From: Megalopta genalis
Taxonomy: Eukaryota; Arthropoda; Insecta; Hymenoptera; Halictidae
Length of the DNA: 64,000 bases
Direction of reading: 5' to 3'
Assembly (NCBI RefSeq): GCF_051020955.1
Contig: NW_027476111.1
Span: 682,001-746,000 of the forward strand
A program made the position numbers and the translations under genes. Positions 10,669 to 18,818 of this stretch are shown piece after piece. Below the pieces are notes generated by a model. The model was not told the DNA's origin and did no database searches. It saw nothing but the letters and a program-made list of their open reading frames with translations. Position 1 is the first letter of the stretch, and each line of letters starts with the position of its first letter.

Positions 10669-10682
10669 TGCCCCTATCTACT
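10669..10682 (+). repeat. R1 14-bp target site (C variant), junction B tail|X1
   Basis: TGCCCCTATCTACT, the third successive junction with C at position 3. Confidence 0.88.
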
Positions 10683-10763
10683 GGTCTCCAAAGACCAACC
10701 CTGCCTCCTCGTGGCGGAGACCGGGCAACGTACATCTGTATGTGCGGCTAAACAGGGCGATGG
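10683..10763 (+). ncRNA. HDV-like self-cleaving ribozyme at X1 5' end
   Basis: P1 GGTCTCC (10683-10689)/GGAGACC (10716-10722), 7 bp, starting at the first base after the target motif. P2 CCA-A-CCC (10695-10701)/GGG..TGG (10755-10763). P3 GCC/GGC closing L3 TCCTCGT (10703-10715). J1/4 GGGCAAC (10723-10729). P4 GTACAT/ATGTGC (10730-10735/10740-10745). J4/2 GGCTAAA with candidate catalytic C at 10748. Strand order, the 7-nt L3, the GGGCAAC joint and the C-U-A-A joint all follow the HDV family as I know it. Cleavage would fall exactly between target and element. Confidence 0.8.
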
Positions 10764-11473
10764 CATCCCACTGCGTTAGCGGCGAGCGTGTTTTTGCTGG
10801 GACCCGCGCGCAGTGGAGTTACTTGTTAGAAAAAGGATATGGATCTCGTTATGTTCATGTGCGCGCTAACAGGTGACAAGAGAGGCAAGCAAGTAGGAGC
10901 CAATCAAAGACATAAACATGGTGGTGCATGGCATGATTACAATTGACTTCGCTACTACAGGTCTGTGACGCTGGGTCGACGCGGTGCTTGCGTGTGGCGC
11001 TTGGCGCCCGCTAACGCGGTCGACGGTATTTTTGCTACTATCACCCGCGGCCCTCGAGCTTGTCGGTGGTGTGTTTCCTACCCGCGGCCTTCGGGCTTGT
11101 CTGGGTAGAACGCATCCGCGGCCTTTTGGTCTGTCGAGCGGTGCCAAATTACTTTCTACGACACGGGCTGGCAGTCTTGGGTTCGGCAGTCAGTTTTATA
11201 AACAAACAGAAGCAAATACGTAAATAGCCACCCGCTGGCCTAGCACACTGTACTATTGCTGTCGTGTGGCATATTGTGGGTGGCAACACGGCAAGAAAGC
11301 CGTTGTAGCGGTTGGCGTGCGGTGCCGAGCACCCGCCACCGCGGTCGCCTAGCAGATCGACCATTTCACTACTTTCATATTGTTATCACCGGCAGTATTG
11401 CCGGCGAAACAGCGAGGGCGCGATGGATATAAGTCCCGGTTCCTTCGCAGCTGTTGACCGCTGATTTAACATC

Positions 11474-11507
11474 GGCGGTCATAAGCGATATCACGCTTCG
11501 TACCGCC
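11474..11507 (+). other. X1 3'-terminal bulged hairpin
   Basis: Outer stem GGCGGT (11474-11479)/ACCGCC (11502-11507), bulge CAT, inner stem AAGCG/CGCTT. It lies 48 nt from the 3' end. Equivalent hairpins with different paired bases occur in A, C1, C2 and X3. Confidence 0.6.
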
Positions 11508-11555
11508 AACAGCAGGCCACGGCCTCATGAATGCTCTAATTATATAGACAATAAG

Positions 11556-11569
11556 TGTCCCTATCTACT
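11556..11569 (+). repeat. R1 14-bp target site, junction X1|F2
   Basis: Canonical TGTCCCTATCTACT. Confidence 0.9.
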
Positions 11570-12629
11570 TCGCGGAAATCGCCTTTTGATTATATTAGAA
11601 ATGCGAGAAAGGAGCTAGAGACTTTCTTATTTTGTGAAAGTAATAAAATTTCTAGAATAGCTATAAAATTTATACTTACCAAATGGATGGCTATGGAGAG
11701 TAAGCTTCAGGACGAGGTTGTTGAGAAGGAAAAGCTGCAAATCAAATTAGACATATTAGATAGTCGGAGCGCGGCAATTCCTAGAGCTACTTACGCGGAG
11801 GGTGCTACGAGGCTTGTTAAACCTTTAAACGAGAGAACGTCATTGGTGGAAGTCAGGAAGCCTGCAAAAGAAAAAGAGAATTATGAGGTGGTGGTTATTA
11901 AACCGGATAAAGAAAATGATACGAGATCTAATGATGAAATTAATCAAGTCGTTACTGAAGTGTTGAAAGACAAGAGAAGCAAATTAAAAATAAGGAAAAT
12001 GATGCAATTACGTAATAAAGGAGTCGTAATTGAAGTAGACAGTAAGTTGGATGTTAATATTCTTGAAGAGGCAGGATTTTCTAAAGTTGGACTTAAAACT
12101 GATGCACCGAAGAAACTTGATACGTGCATTATAATTTATAATGTGGAAAAAGAAAATAATGCTGAGGAGTTAAAAGATTTTATTAGTAAAAATGTTGATA
12201 CTAAAACAACTGAAGAATTGGATGAGTTAAAAGCTGAAGTCAATTTTAGATATTCTTTCAAAACGAGAAATAGTAGTTTCGTAAATTGGATAGTCCAAAT
12301 ACCTGGGCAACATTTTCGGAGTGTTTTGGCTAAAGGTAAAGTATTTATGTCTTGGCGAATTTATAATATTCGAGAATATGTTAACATCGTGCGTTGTTAT
12401 ATATGTCTGGCTTTTTGCATATGGCGAAGAGCTGTAGCCCAAGCAAGTCTGTGAATATTGTGGAGATATGGATCACTTAAAGGATGATTGCAAACGTAAG
12501 GAGAAGCCGAGATGTGTCAACTGTGTTCGATTCAAGCGAAAGGTTACGGATCATCTCACTAGAAACGTAAACTGTCCCGAATATATTCGACAAGTTGAGT
12601 TATACAAGAGTAAACTTAAATGGAGCTAA
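11570..12629 (+). pseudogene. F2 ORF1, 5'-truncated and frameshifted
   Basis: Reads KSPFDYIRNARKELETFLF and follows F1 ORF1 closely (VNFRYSFKTRNSSFVNWIVQ). A single-base deletion near 12415 breaks the first zinc knuckle (CYICLAF...). In the other frame the knuckles continue to the stop TAA 12627-12629, which overlaps the ORF2 start ATG at 12620, exactly as in F1. Confidence 0.8.
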
Positions 12630-15600
12630 ATATCGGACATATAAATGCACAAAGGAGCGCTGCAGGGGCAGCAGACCTGCGGAAGATAATCACTGATGGA
12701 CATCTGGATGTACTATGTATCCAGGAACCTTATGTATACAAAAATTCAGTGAAAGGCTATGGCTCGATGTTAAGAGTTTTCTAACCGTATGCTGGGTATC
12801 CGTGGGTTGCCGTTGTAGTAAGTGTTGCGCACGGCACAAAATTAAACCGCCGGAAGTCGTGAGGAGACGACACGATTTATTGATTCGGACTCCACAGTCC
12901 TCGGTTTACAATCTTTGGAGCACGGCTCCGTTCGACGTATGATTTGAAGCACGGCTTCGTATGAACTATAAAATTGAAGCACGGCTTCGTATGGGCGCAA
13001 GGGGCGCTAAATAAAACTTGACTGTTAACGATAACGATATCTTGGAGAATCCCCCGTTATTAAATTTGCGGCAGTATATATAGACACCTGGCCGATGTTC
13101 AAGGAGAAGCATCGTCAGGCGTCGAAGGCCGGTCATTGCCTCCTAAGGCAAAAACACCGCGTATACATTTAGGCCGAGGCGAGCGTTTGACGGTCGGGCC
13201 AACGCACGTCGATCGTGTTATTGTCTTGCCGCATCGCCGTTTATTCGACAAAAACGGCGAGACGGCGTACATCGAAAGTCGAACGTGCGTTGACCCGCGG
13301 TCCGCGATTCGGCCGGAACAGTAAGTAATGAAAAACTCGAAATATTTCATTTAACTCAGTTTGACTCTGAACATATGTTATGTTGTCGCATTTCGGCGGG
13401 ACAGGAGTCCGTTTTTTTTTGCTTAATGTGTATTGTCAGTTTTCTCTTTCTATTGAAAGTATTTCAACTAGAGTGGAGCACATCATAAGGTCGGATGTGT
13501 TTCGATGATGTAAGTTTTTCATCTGTATGTATGCGAATGCAAAATCTATTGCTTGGTTCTCTAACACTACAGATGATAAAAGTAGAATTCTTGAGGAATT
13601 TGTTCTTAGCAATAACCTAAAGGTCTTAAATGTACCTAGCGACGTCTGCACTTTTTCTTCTACTCAAGGTGAGTCCAATATTGATGTTACGATAGCAGGT
13701 CGGCTGGCTAGAGATGATAGAAGTGTATGGTCCGTCTCCGACGGAGTGAATACGAGTGATCATAATTTGATCTCTTTCAAAATAGCTTTTGACAGGAATG
13801 TGTTTGCTTTGCAAATAGTCAAAACAACATAATTTTCGAACGGCTAATTGGAAAAGATTCGAGGAGATACTACACCAGGAATTTAATGAAGAAACTATAG
13901 AAAGGATCAAGAATTCCAGTGCAGACCAAGCCGCTAGAACAGTATCTGGGATTCTGAAACAAGCGTGCAACGTCTCTATGACTAAAAATCGGAAGGCAAA
14001 TCGGACTGTACCATGGTGGAGTGAGAGACTGAATGAGTTGAGAACAATAACCCGAATGAAGAAGAAACAATTGTCGCGCGCTAGAAGATTGTATTTTGCT
14101 GATATTGAAAATTACATCCAGCAATATAGAACAGCTAGGAACAACTATGTGGCTGAAATCAGAAAAAGCAAGATAGCTTCTTGGAAGCATTTTGTCAGTA
14201 AAGAAGGAAATGCAAATCCCTGGGGCATTATACACAAAATAGCTAAGGATCAATTGAATAAGAGCTGCTCAATTGGCTCTTCGTTGAAAACAAATGGTGA
14301 AAGAACTCAATCATGGAAAGAATCAGTTGATATTTTAGTCAATAAATTCTTACCTACTGAAAATAGAGAAAATGAAATCGACGGACATAGACTAATTAGA
14401 GCTTCAAATCAGAAATATAAAAACTTAAATTTAGAACCAGATATTTCGTCGGAGGAAACAGTTAATGCTATTAAGAGAAATAAAAATAAGAAGGCACCTG
14501 GTTTGGATGGAATTGGAATAGAAATTATTAAGGAGTTTTGGAATTATAAAAAAGAAGTTTTGATTTTGCTTTATAATAAATGCCTTCGCGAGAAAGAGTT
14601 TCCTAAAGCCTGGAAAACAGCTGAATTAAAGATCATTCCGAAACGTGTTGATGTTGACAAGGAATTAATTAAAAGTTATAGACCAATTGTGTTACTTCCT
14701 GTAATCAGTAAAATTTTTGAAAGAATAATAGTTAACAGAATTGAAGCAAAATACCAAGAACAAAAGTTGAATAATGAAAACCAATTTGGATTTAAGGCTG
14801 GTCTATCCACGGAAGACGCTTTTATGCGTTTCAAAAAAGGCATTACTATGACTGAGAAGAAATATGTGGTTTCATTGTTTATGGATATTGCAGGTGCTTT
14901 TGATAATATTTGGTGGCCTTATATAAAGAATTGTTTAGTCAAGGCTGAATGCAGGTCTTGCTTAATCAAAATTATTGATAGTTATTTTTGCAAACGCAAA
15001 GTTTTGGTAAGGAATACCTATGAGAGATACATTTTTAACGCTAGTAAGGGATGCCCTCAGGGTTCTGTCATTGGACCGTTAGCCTGGAATTGGTGTTTGG
15101 ATGTACTTTTAAATTCACTTCGAGATAATTTTGAAGAGGACGCAATAGAAGTAGTTGCTTGTGCTGATGATGTGACAATACTCATTAAGGGAAGCTCTCG
15201 TAGAGAACTTGAGAGGATTGCAATAGAAGTTATTGATGAAGTTTTAAAATGGTGCTTGGCTAGTAAGTTAAAAATATCGACATCTAAAACTTGTGCTATG
15301 TTGATGAAGGGGAAAATGCACCGAGAGCGGTTGCCTGTTATTAAAATTGGTGACTCTAAAGTTAAATATGTGGAAGCCTACAAATACCTAGGTGTAACTG
15401 TAGATCAGGGTATGACCTTCGTTCAGCATGTTAAAAGAATACGAGAGAAGCTAATAAAATATATAATGTTTGTTAAACGTCTTGCACATGAGGAATGGGG
15501 CATAAAGGTGCCTATTTTGAGACTGCTCTACAGTTCTGTCTGTCTACCAATTATCAGATATGGCTCTGTGATGTGGTATGAGAAGGCTGACACTGTCTTT

Positions 15601-16278
15601 GTTAGGAGACACATTTTGGCTACACAACGTGCTATACTTTTGTCACTTGTTCGGGCTTGTAGAACAACGTCTACTGTGGCTTTGCAAATTATTGCTGGGA
15701 TACTCCCACTGGATTTGGACATTATTAAATTTGGAATTAGTAGAAGGATGAAAAAAGAACTTTTCGTATCTTGGAAGAGAGGGTTTCGTATTTAATCCAA
15801 TGGAGATCACCGAGGATGTAACGCTTGACACGAAGCTAAAAGACTTAGAAGATTTTATAATTGCAAAATGGCAGACTAACTGGGATCGGGATCACATGGC
15901 AGAACGACATATAATTTTATCGAGGATGTACGGTTTTGTAAAACGAGACCTTGGTTCATGCCATCTAGGTATTGTACGTATCTCTTAACGGGATATGGTC
16001 CACTAAATGACACATTGTTTAAGAGAGGTGCATCTAACACTGTCATGTGCCCCCTTTGCAGCTGCGCTCCGGAGGATAGTGCACATATAATTTTTCACTG
16101 TCAAGAGTACAACCAGTTTAGATACAGTGAACTAAATCAACCTCACAACGATTGGATTCAATTAATAGAAGAGAAGGAAAGTTTTTTGAAATTTTTGAAA
16201 TTTTGTAAAAATGTTTTCACTCACAGAAAAAGTTTCCATGAAAGTAGAGGGTCCGCCTCCTCGGGGCAGGGACGGTAA
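12620..16278 (+). pseudogene. F2 ORF2, split by LTR insertion; RT part open for about 600 codons
   Basis: Starts MELNIGHINAQRSAAGAADL. The EN domain has a stop near 12780, the LTR insertion at 12823-13320 and further frameshifts to about 13830. From 13978 to 15795 one frame of about 600 codons covers the linker and all of RT: KKAPGLDGIGIEIIKEF, YRPIVLLPVISK, FGFKAGLSTEDAF, LFMDIAGAFDNIWW, CPQGSVIGPLAWNW. The motif-C box reads ACADD instead of YADD, a Tyr-to-Cys change at the catalytic site. A frameshift at about 15780 precedes the knuckle CPLCSCAPEDSAHIIFHC. Confidence 0.85.
12823..13320 (+). mobile_element. Solo LTR (498 bp) inside F2, 5-bp TSD GTAAG
   Basis: Begins TGTTGCGCACGG and ends GGCCGGAACA (TG...CA ends), flanked by GTAAG at 12818-12822 and 13321-13325. 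Removing it plus one duplicate gives the same spacing as F1 (GTTGC..T.GTAGTAAG.AA.GAAAAACTC). It contains a TATA-like tract at about 13075 and three copies of a short palindromic unit GAAGCACGGCTTCG near 12930-12990. Size, ends and duplication fit a solo LTR left by recombination; the family is unknown. Confidence 0.8.
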
Positions 16279-16308
16279 CGTCGGGTAACACTGACGGCTG
16301 AGAGACCC
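16249..16308 (+). ncRNA. F2 3' UTR HDV-like core
   Basis: P2 GGGTC (16249-16253)/GACCC (16304-16308); GCC-TCCTCGG-GGC in the P3/L3 position; joint GGTAAC; P4 GTCGG/CTGAC replacing GTCAGA/TCTGAC of F1 while keeping pairing; joint GGCTGA. Confidence 0.5.
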
Positions 16309-16508
16309 ATTTTGAAAATTTTAAAAATAAGATAATAGAATATTAAAATAAAAGTAATTATACGCGTCATACTTACCTTAATTAGATTCTCTTTTAAACT
16401 TTAAGAATACTTTGGATTACTTTTGATTTTCGTTTTATTATGATTTATCAGGCAGTGATGAGCTTGAGCTCCATGCTGCAATATTATAGTTTAGTAAATA
16501 AAAAAAAA

Positions 16509-16522
16509 TGTCCCTATCTACT
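16509..16522 (+). repeat. R1 14-bp target site, junction F2|X2
   Basis: Canonical TGTCCCTATCTACT after the F2 A-run. Confidence 0.9.
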
Positions 16523-16602
16523 GGTCTCCAAAGTCCAACCCCGCCTCCACGCGGCGGAGACCGGGCAACGTAAGTCTGTATTTGCGGCAAAAAGGGCTAT
16601 GG
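16523..16602 (+). ncRNA. HDV-like ribozyme at X2 5' end (partly degenerate)
   Basis: P1 GGTCTCC/GGAGACC (16523-16529/16556-16562); P3 GCC/GGC around TCCACGC; J1/4 GGGCAAC (16563-16569); P4 GTAAGT/ATTTGC (16570-16575/16580-16585), where both strands differ from X1 yet still pair; J4/2 reads GGCAAAA rather than GGCTAAA. P2 CCA.CCC/GGG..TGG is kept. Confidence 0.7.
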
Positions 16603-17204
16603 CACCCGCCCTACCCTGTCCCATCCTTCCCCATCACGGTTTTGTGGAGCTGGACGGCCGCTGTGCTTGCGTGAGGTGCTTGGCACCCGCCACCGTGGCT
16701 GGTGAAGCTCTGATACTGCAACAGCACCTGCTTATTTACCCTAGACGGTGCACCAACCTTGGGCAGCCGCCTAGTACACTACCAACGAGCAAAGAATAGT
16801 TGTCACTCGCCAACCCAGCACGCTGCATCATCATTGCTGTCGTGTGGCAAAGGGGGTGAATACATGTGGCAGAGTGCCGTCGCTGCGGAGGGCGGTGTCG
16901 GGCACCCGCGCAGCCGCGAGCGTGCGGCGAAGCAAGACCCTCCAAAATACCCATAAACATAGTTGGAGTAGGAAACACGGCCTACCCAACTCAAAACAAA
17001 CCAAACACTCCTTACACAGACACGGAGTTAAGACGGGGTCTTCCGTACCCGGCCTAATGAACGATAAGAGAAGGCGTCGATTTACCCACGTTCGGACCCC
17101 TCGTAGGTGTTCCGTCAGGGGGTAGGTTGCCCATCGTTGTGTATGCCCTAACGGGCGAGGAAACATATCCGCGTCACCTTCGTGGTGACCGGATTCACAA
17201 TAAA
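16523..17204 (+). mobile_element. X2: non-autonomous element with X head and family-B tail
   Basis: 682 bp between two target motifs and no plausible ORF. It shares the ribozyme head and interior blocks with X1/X3 (TGTGCTTGCGTGAGG.GCTTGGC, GCTGTCGTGTGGCA, GACGGGGTCTTC.GTA). From about 17135 it carries the B tail (GTTGTGTATGCC...GGATTCACA.TAAA) instead of the A/C-like tail of X1 and X3. It would presumably be recognised by family-B reverse transcriptase. Confidence 0.78.
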
Positions 17205-17218
17205 TGTCCCTATCTACT
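17205..17218 (+). repeat. R1 14-bp target site, junction X2|C1
   Basis: Canonical TGTCCCTATCTACT. Confidence 0.9.
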
Positions 17219-17518
17219 GGCGCAAGGCGCTGAATACAGGCTAAAAGGCGGGTAGGATACGGCTTGCCGGGTCCTATGCTGCTGATTCCTAGTCCTAGGC
17301 GTTGTAGAGTAGCGACTACACGACCCTGAAGCGCTAGCCGACCAGTGCTGAAGATGCGGTGTCTTCAAACTGGTAGTAGCGTTGCTACGAAAAAGTCCCA
17401 CCAGTTGACCTTATACTGGTACCTCGGGTACCGGCACTCGTGCGCGAATTTAATCCGATAAACCAAACTGTGCCGTGTCTAAGTGCTGCCCCGCGTGACT
17501 AGTTCACGCGGAAGCAGA
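17219..17518 (+). promoter_or_regulatory. C1 5' UTR
   Basis: 300 nt. The first half is shared with 53505-53720 (GGGTAGGATACGGCTTGCCG, GTAGAGTAGCGACTACACGA, hairpin-rich). It ends with a 6-bp hairpin GCGTGA/TCACGC at 17493-17509 just before the ORF1 ATG. The same hairpin starts element D at 30690. Confidence 0.65.
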
Positions 17519-18775
17519 ATGGAGATGGAAATGGACAGCGACTGGAAGACTGTCCAGTCCAAAGACGCTCGCAAGCTGGGTGATACCATCGAGCGAAAAA
17601 ACAAATTAAAAAGGAAGGCGGGCTCTGATACAGAGCAAGACAACAAGAGAAGGCACGACGAGGAAGAAGAGGTCTCCAATGAGCCATCGCCACTCATGCT
17701 CCTCCTCACCTTTAGCCAGGAACTGGCAAGCAGCCCCCCTCTAGATGATGCCAAACATTTCAAAGCACTCATCAAAGAAGCCTACAACTACGCAGAGGAA
17801 ATTAAACAGGAAAACAAAACACTGAAAAACAAAATACATGAAAAGGTAGCCATAGAGGAAAAGATCGAGTCAATTAGTCGGATTGTGACTAACGTAGTGA
17901 ACACAGCCAACAACCTCAACAGGACCCCACAACAAAAGCCAACCGCAACTCCATCCAGTTATGCTAACGCTGCACGGAAAAACACTAAGACCACACCTAC
18001 CCTTCCGACCAGGACAACAGTCCGCTACGTAGCCACAATCTATCCGAAACAAAACAACGAAACATGCAGTAGCGAAAACATGAAGCAAACAATCATAAAG
18101 AACATCACACTGGCCAAAGAGAACATAAAAATTAGAAACGTTAGAAAAATAAGGGACAACGGTGTCCTAATTGAAACGGACTCCAAAGAAGACCTCGATA
18201 AAATATTGAAAAATAAAAACCTAGGCGAAGCAGGACTAAAAGCGGAGCTACCCGCGAAAAAGAGACCCCGTATGAAAATATATGCGATACCCAACACTAC
18301 CGAAGAGAAAGAGCTGCTCGCGACGCTAAAGAACCAGAACCTGGAGCACCTATCGAACGCTGAATTCCAGGATAAGGTCAGAATCCTTTTCAAAACAGGA
18401 AATAAAAATAACGACGCCACTAACTGGATCGTAGAAACGGCGCCGGATATCAGAGAACAGCTGTCTGCAGCAGGGTGGGTCTTCCTGGGCTGGCACTCGT
18501 GCTCACTTAGGGACTTCAACACCGTAAGCAGATGCTACAAATGTCAGGCGTTTGGGCACATTTCCAAGCACTGCAGGGCCACCATCGAAACCTGTGGTCA
18601 CTGTGCCGAAGATGGCCATTCATTCGCCAATTGCCCCAACAAAAGTAAGAGCCCGTCCTGCATCAACTGCAAGAGGTTCAGCAAACCGTACAACCACTCA
18701 TCCAGAGCCACCAGCTGCCCTGCATACTGTCACGCCATGGAGGTGCAAACTTCTAAAATAGATTATAGTAAGTAG
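17519..18775 (+). CDS. C1 ORF1, gag-like CCHC protein (intact)
   Basis: 418 codons, uninterrupted. The ATG at 17519 is preferred because D begins at the homologous codon (MEMDLDNDWKIVQSRAARKLG). Charged N-terminus with a KRKAGSDTEQ basic patch, a lysine/glutamate-rich helical stretch (about residues 95-130), a conserved core (TSKEDLDKIL-like in a KIRNVRKIRDNGVLIETDS context), then three C-terminal zinc knuckles: CYKCQAFGHISKHC, CGHCAEDGHSFANC and CINCKRF...H...C. It binds element RNA in R1-clade particles. Unlike A and C2, the ORF2 start in the final DYSK stop context has mutated from ATG to ATA. Confidence 0.85.
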   Translation: MEMEMDSDWKTVQSKDARKLGDTIERKNKLKRKAGSDTEQDNKRRHDEEEEVSNEPSPLMLLLTFSQELASSPPLDDAKHFKALIKEAYNYAEEIKQENKTLKNKIHEKVAIEEKIESISRIVTNVVNTANNLNRTPQQKPTATPSSYANAARKNTKTTPTLPTRTTVRYVATIYPKQNNETCSSENMKQTIIKNITLAKENIKIRNVRKIRDNGVLIETDSKEDLDKILKNKNLGEAGLKAELPAKKRPRMKIYAIPNTTEEKELLATLKNQNLEHLSNAEFQDKVRILFKTGNKNNDATNWIVETAPDIREQLSAAGWVFLGWHSCSLRDFNTVSRCYKCQAFGHISKHCRATIETCGHCAEDGHSFANCPNKSKSPSCINCKRFSKPYNHSSRATSCPAYCHAMEVQTSKIDYSK

Positions 18776-18818
18776 GCCTTCAATTCTAGTAAACGCGGGA
18801 ACCACCGGGAGCAATACT

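Larger units (their letters stand above)
10683..11555 (+). mobile_element. X1: non-autonomous R1-derived element
   Basis: 873 bp between two target motifs, with no ORF resembling ORF1 or ORF2. Colinear with X3 (35552-36499) over its length. It begins with the HDV-like ribozyme and ends with a tail resembling those of families A and C (TTCCTTCGCAG...AACATCG plus hairpin 11474-11507). It has its own fixed 5' end, shared by X1-X3, so it is not a random truncation. It would depend on R1 proteins in trans. Confidence 0.8.
11570..16508 (+). mobile_element. F2: 5'-truncated R1-family F element with a solo LTR inside
   Basis: Begins flush with the target motif at a point matching about 3505 of F1, so the 5' UTR and ORF1 N-terminus are missing. 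It continues through ORF1, ORF2 and a 3' UTR with the HDV-like core (16249-16308) to an A-run and the target motif at 16509. The endonuclease region is split by a 498-bp LTR-like insertion. RT is better preserved than in F1. Confidence 0.9.

Noticed and set aside
13978..15795. Group II intron, DGR or retron reverse transcriptase
   Set aside because: The RT has R1-clade motif order with an upstream APE-type endonuclease and a downstream C-x2-C knuckle, in an insect-like setting with introns elsewhere.
17219..17300. HDV-like ribozyme at the 5' end of C1 and Y
   Set aside because: A GGCTAAA string is present near the 5' end of C1, but no P1 or L3 motif; Y lacks the string.
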